DNA of 64,000 nt from Parabacteroides sp. (GTDB lineage: Bacteria; Bacteroidota; Bacteroidia; Bacteroidales; Tannerellaceae): positions 1 to 64,000 of the forward strand of contig JAQVCX010000005.1 in the NCBI GenBank assembly GCA_028689545.1, written 5' to 3'. Shown piece after piece: positions 42,650 to 51,310 of the stretch. Position numbers and translations under genes: made by a program. Below the pieces are notes generated by a model, which saw nothing but the letters and a program-made list of their open reading frames with translations, ran no database searches and had not been told where the DNA came from. Numbering within the stretch: position 1 is the stretch's first letter; each line of letters starts with the position of its first letter.

Positions 42650-44311
42650 TTATTCGTAAACCAATTTCATCTCGTCTATCCAAAGGGTGCTACCCTCACC
42701 GCCGATAAAGTAATCGCCATATTTGCTGGCCGCCGCCACGATGATGATATATTTGGGCGTACGATTCGTGGCCCGGTATTCCAAGGGGATCTCGATCTGC
42801 CGATAGCTCGTGGTGGACTGCCCGCTGGTGTACTCGCCATAGGCGATGATATTCTTGTCGTTCTTATCGAACACCTGCCGGACGGAGGGCTTGGTGCGGA
42901 TCTCGTAAGGCTCCGACTTGTCCGAGAGGGCGATATAGATCTGGCACGAGTCCGGACGGCCCCGGAGACTTTCCAGACTGCCCACTTCCTGCCCGATGCG
43001 ATTGATCGTGGTTGAGGTATATTTATATTGAAACTTGAGGGAGGTAGGGAACGAGGCAAACGGACGACCAAATTGCAGCACGCCATTCGTGCCATCCAAG
43101 GCGAAATCGCCCGTGAAGATATTCCCGGCTCCCAGCTTGATCACGGCATCCTTCGATTCCAGCAAGGCGGCCTTCCCGGATACACTCTCGGTCGTAGGTG
43201 TCGTCAGGTTGCCAATGAAAGCCGCCGCGCCCGGGTTACCGGTCCCCCAGAAAGAGGTTCCACCCGAGGGCCACGGATTCCACTGCTTGCCGTCTTGCGA
43301 CCAATCCTCGAAACTGCCGTTCGTCAATGCCACCTCACCGGCGGTGGTAAACGAGCCGCTGCTCGCCTGCGCGTTGTCTACGCTGACGCGGTAATCGTAG
43401 GCCGTACCGCCCCGCAGCCCGCCTATCGTAGCGGTGAAGAAGGTTCCCGAAGTCTTCACGTCCGCCGTCGCGCTCCACGCGGAGGCCGTCTGTTCCTTAT
43501 ATTCCACCACCGGGGTCTTGCCGCTTTGCACGGAGCCGGTAAGCGTGGCTTTCGTCGCCATAGGGAAGACGTTCGACGCGGTGGAAGGGCTATCCTCGGT
43601 TGGCTCTACCACCACTTTCCACTCTTGCCAGGTCTCATCGCCGGCACGGGCGGCGTAGAAGGTCTGCGGATAGGTGAAGTCGCGCACCGTAGTAGGGTCG
43701 GGCGTGACACGCCCATAGGCACCGCCAAGGTTGAGGGTGTGAATCTTTATGTTGGAAAGATCCTGATCCGCGCTCACGTAGATCATGACGACGCGGCTGA
43801 CAGGATCCACCAAGTGATCTACCATGCCGTCTACGTCTACCGTACGATCCACGATCTGGTGTACGGTAAGTGTCCACGGATGATCTTGGTAAGTGCGAAC
43901 GTTCATCGCCAGCGGTGTGGAGAAGTCGAGCCGCGTATTGGCCGATAGCGCGAGACTGTCGAGCGAGGCGAAATCATGAAAAGGGAATTTCGCCTTATCG
44001 TCGCAGCGGGCGGAGTCCAGCTCGATCGTCGCGTCGCGCGGATCGAGTATGAGGCGCGTCAGTTTCAGCCGCGACACGTCCACGGAGTCGTTCACGTAGA
44101 GCGTCACGGTACGCGCCGTGCGGTCTATGTCTACGCCCGAGGCCACCGTCCCGTCTTCCGAGGCGCGCAGGCCCTCAGTCACGATCTCGCTGATCGTTCC
44201 TTCCACCAGCGGGTAGGGTATATCGTTCTCGATACACGAGGCCAGTCCCAACAAGGCGACTAGGCTCGCTACGCGTAAATTCTCTTTAAGCTTCAATCGT
44301 TTTATCTTCAT
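42650..44311 (-). CDS. PCMD domain-containing lipoprotein
   Basis: Lipobox LASCIEND; LTNGSFEDWSQDGKQWNPW ... TLWIDEMKLVYE. Confidence 0.8.
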   Translation of the reverse strand: MKIKRLKLKENLRVASLVALLGLASCIENDIPYPLVEGTISEIVTEGLRASEDGTVASGVDIDRTARTVTLYVNDSVDVSRLKLTRLILDPRDATIELDSARCDDKAKFPFHDFASLDSLALSANTRLDFSTPLAMNVRTYQDHPWTLTVHQIVDRTVDVDGMVDHLVDPVSRVVMIYVSADQDLSNIKIHTLNLGGAYGRVTPDPTTVRDFTYPQTFYAARAGDETWQEWKVVVEPTEDSPSTASNVFPMATKATLTGSVQSGKTPVVEYKEQTASAWSATADVKTSGTFFTATIGGLRGGTAYDYRVSVDNAQASSGSFTTAGEVALTNGSFEDWSQDGKQWNPWPSGGTSFWGTGNPGAAAFIGNLTTPTTESVSGKAALLESKDAVIKLGAGNIFTGDFALDGTNGVLQFGRPFASFPTSLKFQYKYTSTTINRIGQEVGSLESLRGRPDSCQIYIALSDKSEPYEIRTKPSVRQVFDKNDKNIIAYGEYTSGQSTTSYRQIEIPLEYRATNRTPKYIIIVAAASKYGDYFIGGEGSTLWIDEMKLVYE

Positions 44312-44329
44312 TCAATTATATTTTCCCTG

Positions 44330-45085
44330 TTACAGATAGAAGGTCATACCTATATTGATAGAGAATAGGTTGATCTTGAAATTACCGGAGGAGACGCGTT
44401 GATGTCCTTCCTCCACTTGGTTGGTCTTTTGGTCGACCCACTTGAAGTCGAATCCCATCACGCCAACCGATACCTCCACGGCCGACCAGTCGGTGATGAA
44501 GGCCGTCATCCCGGGGGCGATACCGATCTGCAGGTTGTGCGAGGTCTGGTAGGAGCCGTCGTAGGTGACACCCGTCCCGGTGGAGTTCTTGCCCGTACCG
44601 TATCCATAGGTGAGGCGCGCCTCGTTGAAAAGGCCGAATATCTTGCTGCGTCCGATGGGCATATAGGTACGCAGGAAGCCGGATACCTCGTACTTATGCT
44701 CCAGATAATAGAGGTTGTCGAGGCTGATGTTGAGATCCTCGCCGAGGTTCAGCTCGAAGTTCTTCAGGTCGAGGTAGTTGCGGTTATAGGCGAAACGCAT
44801 ACCCGCGGAGATGTTGTTGCGGAAGAAATAGCCCGCGTAGGGGCTGATGCCGAAGTTGTAGCCGTTCCCCTCCACGTTCTTCAAGATGAGGAAATTCAGG
44901 TTTCCCGCGTCGTGCTCGGTATAGGAGACGGTTCCTCCCGCCATCCATGTACCTTTCGGGATGAAGACGGTCTCTTGCACCTCTCGGTCGATGCGCTTGA
45001 TGGCTCTCTTGCCACGTTGGGCCCAAGCCTCCCCCGCGCAAAGGGCGCAGAGGAGGGTCAGGCAGATTAGTTTGTTTATTCTCAT
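44330..45085 (-). CDS. outer-membrane beta-barrel protein
   Basis: Signal peptide MRINKLICLTLLCALCAGEAWAQ, alternating strands, C-terminal aromatic GMTFYL. Confidence 0.7.
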   Translation of the reverse strand: MRINKLICLTLLCALCAGEAWAQRGKRAIKRIDREVQETVFIPKGTWMAGGTVSYTEHDAGNLNFLILKNVEGNGYNFGISPYAGYFFRNNISAGMRFAYNRNYLDLKNFELNLGEDLNISLDNLYYLEHKYEVSGFLRTYMPIGRSKIFGLFNEARLTYGYGTGKNSTGTGVTYDGSYQTSHNLQIGIAPGMTAFITDWSAVEVSVGVMGFDFKWVDQKTNQVEEGHQRVSSGNFKINLFSINIGMTFYL

Positions 45086-45099
45086 TTTTCCTGTTCTAG

Positions 45100-45942
45100 T
45101 CATATTTCATCGGGAGATTCGGTATCCCCTCCTCCTCCTCCGGGTTCCGGCGTGCCGGGTTCGGCGGGTTCGGCGGGCGTGCCCTTCGAACGTTGCTTGT
45201 AGGCGGTACGTACTTGGGCGAAAAGGTGGGTCGCGTCGCGTACGAATACGCGCGCCTCTTCCGAGGGTTGCAACAGGCTGGAGGCGTTGGCCAGGGCGCA
45301 CATGTCGTCCAGCAGGTCTTGCGCCTCGATGGATAGATCCTTGGAGGTCACGTTCTCGGTTCGTACCGATCTCGACTTGTCGCGCAGGGCGGCCAGCTCG
45401 GCGTAGCGGTCGTTGAGCCGTCGTAGCTCGGCGATGTAAGGTGCCAACTGCAAGGTAGCCACCGGCTCGGCGAACTCGGGCTTGGCCAGATCGGTAAGCA
45501 GACCATTGATCACCTCCGTCTCCTGCGCCGTGGGCAGGTTGGCGAAGTCGCGGTAAGCGCGAAAGGCGGGTTCCATCCGCTGGGCGGCGGCGCGCTCGGC
45601 GACGAGGGGCAGCTTGGCGTAATCCAGCACGCGGCGCACCACGTAGTTGCCTGCCGTATCCCGGTCGGCCTCTACTTGCTGCATCTCCGGTGTCTCGTCC
45701 GAGGTGGAGGTTTGCATCGTGATCTCTGTTAGCTCGCCGACAATGGCGTTCATGCGCGTCACCTGCCCGGCGGAGATATTGAGAGCGGGCACTCCGCTAT
45801 CGGTTTGCAACGAGATCTCGTCCGGCGATTCGGAACCGGAGCCGCTCGGCATCAGTTTCATGTAGCGTTTCAACAGGCTCAGCTTCTCGGCCTTGTTCAA
45901 GTTACCCAACGACATCGGGGGAATCAATGTGAATGTACCCAT
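45100..45942 (-). CDS. DUF6261-like hypothetical protein
   Basis: MGTFTLIPPMSLGNLNKAEKLSLLKRYM; helical, no signal peptide; family assignment from pattern memory only. Confidence 0.45.
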   Translation of the reverse strand: MGTFTLIPPMSLGNLNKAEKLSLLKRYMKLMPSGSGSESPDEISLQTDSGVPALNISAGQVTRMNAIVGELTEITMQTSTSDETPEMQQVEADRDTAGNYVVRRVLDYAKLPLVAERAAAQRMEPAFRAYRDFANLPTAQETEVINGLLTDLAKPEFAEPVATLQLAPYIAELRRLNDRYAELAALRDKSRSVRTENVTSKDLSIEAQDLLDDMCALANASSLLQPSEEARVFVRDATHLFAQVRTAYKQRSKGTPAEPAEPGTPEPGGGGGDTESPDEI

Positions 45943-45979
45943 AATACGATTTTTTAAAAGGTTATTATTCGTTTGTACC

Positions 45980-46175
45980 CGCTTCGAGGGGTCGAAAAGC
46001 CTATTCCGGTTTAAAAAAACGGATTTCGAGGAGTCGAGAACCATTCCCCCGTTTCAGGAAATGAATCTCGAGGCCTCGAAATGTATTTTCTTGCCTCGGA
46101 AAAGCATTTCAAGCCCTCGAAAAGCATTTCCCGGTTTCAGGAAAGGGGTTTCGAGGGGTCGAAACGGGTTTCGCA
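45980..46175. repeat. about nine contiguous 19-22 bp degenerate palindromic units (TTTC...GAAA)
   Basis: e.g. GCTTCGAGGGGTCGAAAAGC, ATTTCAAGCCCTCGAAAAGC, ATTTCCCGGTTTCAGGAAAGG, GGTTTCGAGGGGTCGAAACGG. Confidence 0.9.
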
Positions 46176-46181
46176 AATATA
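46174..46181 (-). promoter_or_regulatory. -7 element TATATTTG placing the palindrome array in a 5' UTR
   Basis: CAAATATA on + strand; would drive the 45100-45942 gene. Confidence 0.4.
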
Positions 46182-46186
46182 GGGAA

Positions 46187-47974
46187 TTATTCTTGAACCT
46201 GCGGAGTGTCTCCGTAAATTAATGAAAAGTCATCCACGTACATAACGCTGCTTGAACTTCCTTCAAAATAATCACCATAACGACTCGCACTAGCGACAAT
46301 TATGATATACTTTGGCTGGCGACTCAAATCACGATATTTCAAATCAATCGTAAACTCTCTCCACGCATTATTCGTCGACCCTCTGTCCGCATCCGACAAT
46401 TTGCCATAAGCGATAATATTGGGATCCGTATCATAATTGATGAATGTACCCTCTTTTGTATTAATGGTATAGGGTGCCGACTTATCAGACAAGGCTATAT
46501 AAATGTCATTTTGATCCGTATCTCCTTTCGCTAGCGGGGCTTTATCAGAGACATAATCAACCGTTCCCGGGGTATAATGAACGTAACCATGCAACTGCGT
46601 AGGCCGCGATGTAAATGAAGAGCCAAATTGCAACTCCGCTCCGGAGGTACCAATCGTCGTCACAAAATGTCCTGTGTATAAATTACCGGCGGCGAATTGC
46701 CCCAAAATGCCACCGATACCAACAAACTGAGAAGCCAACTTAGCGGACATACCTCCGGATGTATGCACTATCGTACTCTCGCCGGAAGTCGGATTCGCAT
46801 TTCCCATTGAAGCACCCGGATTACCACTGTCCCAGAAAGAAATTAAATAATCATTTGAATCGCTTTGGGTCGCATCCGCTTGATCTATCGCATAAATTAT
46901 CTTTCCGTTTGTATACCATTTATCAAAAGATCCATTATACAAGGCGATCTCCGTCTCCGTGGTAAATTCTCCCGTAGCAACGCTGATCTCTCCGTCTGTC
47001 AACCGATATTCGTATGCCGTGGCAACTGTCAATCCCTTCAAGGTAGCCGCAGCGGAATACTCAGCTGCGTTGACCGTAGTCGCTACATCCATCCATGTCT
47101 CCGTATCCTTTATACGATACTGGAACTTCAAGGATGAAAGTTCGCCGGAATCAAGCGTGATATCCGAAGCTGTCAGGTAAACGAACTGACTCCACGGATT
47201 TGCGGACAAGGTAGCGCCATTCTTTGCGTTCGGATCGACCGTAAAGTCGTATGTGTACTGGTTCATCGTAGGATCTACCGTTACGGTTACATTTCCCGTA
47301 CCCGTAGATTGATTCTTAAAGTTCAAGATATAATGATCTTTTGCGCTGACCTTTGAGATTGGTAGCTCCTTAGAGCTTGTTTTTCCGGCAACGGAAACAA
47401 CCGTATAAGCCACCGTCAAGTCGGAAACCGGGAAATAGGCCACACTCGTACCGTTCGGGGCGAAATCCACCGGAGTGACCGAGGAGGTAGCGCTCTTTAC
47501 CTGCACCTTGATGGAACCATTGCCCAACTTATCCAAGAAAGCCTGCTCGAAAGCCACCGTCACCTTCACGTTCGCCAAGGAACAAACCAAATTGGCTGTT
47601 GCTGTCTTGCCTTTCTCGATCGTCACCGTGGTCTTGCCCGTATAATAGGCGCGATCCGCTCCGGAATTGCCGTCCCATCCGTAAGAAACGGCCTCGATGG
47701 TATATTCTCCTTGCTTCAACGAAAGCTCTTTGCCTTCTAAGTCCGCCGTATGGTCATTCGTCGCAAACTTCTCCACGCCGTCCGCGTTCTTGATCACCAC
47801 ACGCATCTGCTTGGGTTTATACGTCACATCGGCCTTCGTGTTCACCTCCGTACTCTGTTCCAAGGCTACACGTAGGTAACCCACATTGTCTTTTGACTCT
47901 AACTCATCCCCTTGACAGGAAAAGAGAGAAAAAGCCATCACGCTTATAACTAGAATATAATAAATATGTTTCAT
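46187..47974 (-). CDS. DUF4493 + PCMD-type lipoprotein
   Basis: Lipobox FSLFSCQGDE; ALYNGSFDKWYTNGK ... VMYVDDFSLIYG. Confidence 0.75.
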   Translation of the reverse strand: MKHIYYILVISVMAFSLFSCQGDELESKDNVGYLRVALEQSTEVNTKADVTYKPKQMRVVIKNADGVEKFATNDHTADLEGKELSLKQGEYTIEAVSYGWDGNSGADRAYYTGKTTVTIEKGKTATANLVCSLANVKVTVAFEQAFLDKLGNGSIKVQVKSATSSVTPVDFAPNGTSVAYFPVSDLTVAYTVVSVAGKTSSKELPISKVSAKDHYILNFKNQSTGTGNVTVTVDPTMNQYTYDFTVDPNAKNGATLSANPWSQFVYLTASDITLDSGELSSLKFQYRIKDTETWMDVATTVNAAEYSAAATLKGLTVATAYEYRLTDGEISVATGEFTTETEIALYNGSFDKWYTNGKIIYAIDQADATQSDSNDYLISFWDSGNPGASMGNANPTSGESTIVHTSGGMSAKLASQFVGIGGILGQFAAGNLYTGHFVTTIGTSGAELQFGSSFTSRPTQLHGYVHYTPGTVDYVSDKAPLAKGDTDQNDIYIALSDKSAPYTINTKEGTFINYDTDPNIIAYGKLSDADRGSTNNAWREFTIDLKYRDLSRQPKYIIIVASASRYGDYFEGSSSSVMYVDDFSLIYGDTPQVQE

Positions 47975-49251
47975 TGTTCGGTTTGCTGTTTTTTTTGTAT
48001 CGTTATTTTAAAACTCGCCTCTGCTGTTTTAGATGGGGTTGACTGATCTTCCACTGTCAAATAGAATGTATGAGTCCCGTACTGATTTGCCAACATACCA
48101 AACAATGTACTGCTAAGACTAAAATCATATGTAAGTTCACCAGCCTTAGGTAAAGGGAAAAGTGTTCCTAAAACCTCATTATCTATCAATGTCTCACCTC
48201 CCTCTTTTGTTAAATCATAGCCATTCAACTCAGCCAACATTCCTTTAAACGTACTATTAGTTGTTTCCATCCGCACCCTGACATCCTTGATCTTGCCCGG
48301 CACATTCATGCTAACCGCAATTTCAGGTTGCGTCTTATCGCCGTCAGTATAAGTTAGCTCTTGTCCGATACAACTTCCAGTAATAGTCGGCGCTCCAGCA
48401 TCCGGATCACTCGGCTCCACCGGCACGTCCACGGTATCCTCGTGTCCATCCCACGTCACCTCAGCGGATATCTCGATACCCTGCACACCATTCGGCTTTT
48501 CAGGATCATACTCGCCCGGTTTCATCGTGATAGCCAACGCATCGCCACCCAGCCAGTCGGAACTCTCGGCCTCGGCAGGCTTCGCAATCGTACGGCTCTC
48601 GCGAACAGGCTTGTCATTCTTGTTCACTCCTACGAAAGAGACCTTAATTTCCTTTACGCCTTCACCTAACATCCAATAGAAAGCGTCAGGTTGCGAAAAA
48701 GTGCCCGTGCCAGACCATACAAGCTCCTTGACGCGCGTACCGGCCTTCACCGTGACAGTCCAGCTCTTAAAGGAAGCCTGCATCTCCGTGGAGTAAGCGA
48801 GCTGGAACTTCGTATTTTCCATCTTACAGGTGACGGTGACATCGGTAGCCTCACTCTTCTTCACCGAGAAAGAGGTGCTTCCGCCATAGTAAGGTGCCGT
48901 CTCCTCCGGTTCGCCCGGCTTATGGGAATACATCGTGTAGTCGCCTACCGGAAGTTCTACGGAGGGATTCGTAGGATCGTAGGTAAGGGTCTTGTAAATC
49001 CCCTCGCTGTTGCTGATCTCCACGATATATCCCGTGGCGCTCACCGCCGGGATAGTCTCTGAGGTTCCGGACTCAGCCTCGGCCTTGGTCTGCACGTCGT
49101 TGTTCTTCGCGTCTACGGCCACGCCCAGATTCAGCAAGCCCATCTCGGAAGAATCATCATCCTTCCTTAGGATCTCGTTCTTCATCTCGCAGGAAGCCAG
49201 CCCCATCATCAGGAGGCAACCCGCCATTATCGTATATCTTATATTCATCAT
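47971..49251 (-). CDS. DUF4493-type lipoprotein
   Basis: Lipobox GLASCEMKNE; ATGYIVEISNSEGIYKTLTY ... VELPVGDYTMYSHKPG. Confidence 0.75.
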   Translation of the reverse strand: MMNIRYTIMAGCLLMMGLASCEMKNEILRKDDDSSEMGLLNLGVAVDAKNNDVQTKAEAESGTSETIPAVSATGYIVEISNSEGIYKTLTYDPTNPSVELPVGDYTMYSHKPGEPEETAPYYGGSTSFSVKKSEATDVTVTCKMENTKFQLAYSTEMQASFKSWTVTVKAGTRVKELVWSGTGTFSQPDAFYWMLGEGVKEIKVSFVGVNKNDKPVRESRTIAKPAEAESSDWLGGDALAITMKPGEYDPEKPNGVQGIEISAEVTWDGHEDTVDVPVEPSDPDAGAPTITGSCIGQELTYTDGDKTQPEIAVSMNVPGKIKDVRVRMETTNSTFKGMLAELNGYDLTKEGGETLIDNEVLGTLFPLPKAGELTYDFSLSSTLFGMLANQYGTHTFYLTVEDQSTPSKTAEASFKITIQKKQQTEQ

Positions 49252-49287
49252 TAAATTTGTTCTACTGGTTTTACATCCTAATAACTA

Positions 49288-50109
49288 TTAGAGCCAATTG
49301 GAAGGGATCTCGATATCGATAGGCTTATCGTTCGTGCTATCATCGAAAGTAATCGTGATGCCTAGCTTGCCGGTCGTATCCTCCACTTTCGGGTTCACCG
49401 TGATTGTCCACATACTGCCCCACTTCATCGCACGGGTCAAGGCATCGACATTGGCCTTCGTCCCATCCTTTTTGGTAAACACGAAAGTCGCCTTCACGTT
49501 CTCCCCCGCCTCGGCCAGCTTCACGTAAAGAGGATCCGTGTCTCCCTTCGGCCAAATGATCGAAGCGTTCTCGCCAGCCGCTTGAGTAGCGAAATGAACG
49601 GCGTAATCAGAGAAATAAGTAGCCATAGTATCGCCAAATTTCACGACCAGCTTTCCGCAAGCCGGCTTACAACTCACCTTTGTACCGGTTACCTGATCGC
49701 TATTCACGTCGAACGCGGTAGAGCCATACATATAGATACCGGCGCGGGTAGAGGCACTCGAGTTAAACTCCTCACCATCGTAAGCTACCACTTTGTAAGA
49801 GCCGTTGCTCAGCTCGATCAAATCCTTGGGGACATTCGAGTACGTCCATTCACAACCCGACACCACCTGACCTTCATTGTTCAAGATCTTCACCTTATAA
49901 TCGTCAAGTGGGCGAGTTGTCAGATAAGCGCCCTCATCGACCGCCTTCGTCTTCGTCTCAAACCCCATCTCGGCCGCTAAGCTCAGTTGCACCGAGCCTT
50001 TTCCCTCCGGAGCCAGCGTGCCTTCCTCCTCCGAGGAGCAGGCACTCAACATCAGGCCTCCCGCCAAGGCGCAGGCCATTTTTACTAATAAAGTCCTCAA
50101 TTTTCTCAT
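49288..50109 (-). CDS. DUF4493-type lipoprotein
   Basis: Lipobox LSACSSEEE; DDYKVKILNNEGQVV ... GSYKVVAYDGEEFNS. Confidence 0.75.
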   Translation of the reverse strand: MRKLRTLLVKMACALAGGLMLSACSSEEEGTLAPEGKGSVQLSLAAEMGFETKTKAVDEGAYLTTRPLDDYKVKILNNEGQVVSGCEWTYSNVPKDLIELSNGSYKVVAYDGEEFNSSASTRAGIYMYGSTAFDVNSDQVTGTKVSCKPACGKLVVKFGDTMATYFSDYAVHFATQAAGENASIIWPKGDTDPLYVKLAEAGENVKATFVFTKKDGTKANVDALTRAMKWGSMWTITVNPKVEDTTGKLGITITFDDSTNDKPIDIEIPSNWL

Positions 50110-50336
50110 GTGAAAATGTTATTGATTTCTATTCTTTTTAAATTATCCCATTAAAACGGTTGCAAAATAACGGCAATTTCCCAATATCCACAAGGTCTAT
50201 TTTAGAGAAAGAGTGTCCTATTTATTATATCATGCTTATTTTTCACAAGTTTTGACCACATTCTTCAACGATGTATCAAACCTTTGATTCTTTGTGTTTT
50301 TTAGGTAGATATACGTACTATTATGGGAAATAAGCC

Positions 50337-50344
50337 TATATTTG
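50337..50344 (+). promoter_or_regulatory. -7 promoter element TATATTTG
   Basis: TAnnTTTG match upstream of AraC gene. Confidence 0.5.
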
Positions 50345-50366
50345 TATCGTTCAAATTTCATAATCG

Positions 50367-51209
50367 ATGCAAAAAGATCTACCCAAAATAGATATCCCCA
50401 TCCAGAGTGTCGTGGGTACGGATATCACCAAAGAATTATTGAATCTATATACGGATTCACCCTGCCGCCTAAAGGCCGGGATATTCGTTTTATTGCTTGA
50501 TGGGGACATAGAGGCATCCATCAATTTGGTCAGATACCAGATACAGCCGATGAGTTTCATCACCTTGTTTCCACAATGTATTTTGCAGATCCATCAGGCG
50601 AAAGGGAATTTGAAGATCTATTTCCTCGGATTCTCCTCCGAGTTCTTGCAGAACATCAATCTGTTCAAGATCATCCCCGAACACTATTACCAGATGAGGG
50701 AAAGGCCGATTATCGCGTTGGAAGAGAATGACAAGCAGATTTATCACAGCTACTTCGAGCTGCTGCTGAAAGCGCAGGAGAACGGGTATCTGCCGGCAAA
50801 CAGCGATATCTGTAAATCTACGTTGAGCTTGCTACTGTCTTATTTGAAAGAGACCTATAAGAAGGTCTCTCCGTACAACAATATATTGATAAAGAGTAAG
50901 AAAATCACCAAGGAATTCACCGAGCTGGTTATCCAGAATTATATGAAAGAACGCAACGTATCGTTCTACGCGAATAAATTGAGAATCACGGCGGCCCATT
51001 TAAGCACGACCATAAAAGAGACGACCGGACGAACGTGCACAGAGATTATCTCCGCCATGGTGATTATGGACGCAAGGACTCAGCTTAAATCAACAGATCT
51101 GCCAATCAACCAGATAGCAGAATCCTTGAATTTTTGCAACGTGTCATTCTTCGGCAAATATTTCAAGCGATACGTTGGCATCGGCCCACAGGAATATAGG
51201 AATAGCTGA
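50367..51209 (+). CDS. AraC-family transcriptional regulator
   Basis: C-terminal HTH: ITAAHLSTTIKETTGRTCTEIISAMVIMDARTQLKSTDLPINQIAESLNFCNVSFFGKYFKRYVGIGPQEYR. Confidence 0.92.
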   Translation: MQKDLPKIDIPIQSVVGTDITKELLNLYTDSPCRLKAGIFVLLLDGDIEASINLVRYQIQPMSFITLFPQCILQIHQAKGNLKIYFLGFSSEFLQNINLFKIIPEHYYQMRERPIIALEENDKQIYHSYFELLLKAQENGYLPANSDICKSTLSLLLSYLKETYKKVSPYNNILIKSKKITKEFTELVIQNYMKERNVSFYANKLRITAAHLSTTIKETTGRTCTEIISAMVIMDARTQLKSTDLPINQIAESLNFCNVSFFGKYFKRYVGIGPQEYRNS

Positions 51210-51310
51210 TCTTTTACGGCTCCTCCCCCCAGGCGGTCCGAGAACTTAAATTTGCTATCGCTTTACCGCAGATAGCGACCTTTTGTGATGCACCCTTATC
51301 GTAAACCCTA

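Noticed and set aside
43028-43948. Long plus-strand ORF of 306 aa antisense to the PCMD gene
   Set aside because: GC-rich antisense open frame with low-complexity Arg/Gly-rich translation; the minus strand encodes a recognisable lipoprotein.
44399-45070. 223-aa plus-strand ORF opposite the beta-barrel gene
   Set aside because: Antisense shadow ORF; no domain or start signal, while the minus-strand product has a signal peptide.
45942-46044. N-terminal extension of the DUF6261-like protein through the palindrome array
   Set aside because: The extension (MVLDSSKSVFLNRNRLFDPSKRVQ) translates repeat sequence; MGTFTL at 45942 is the more natural start.
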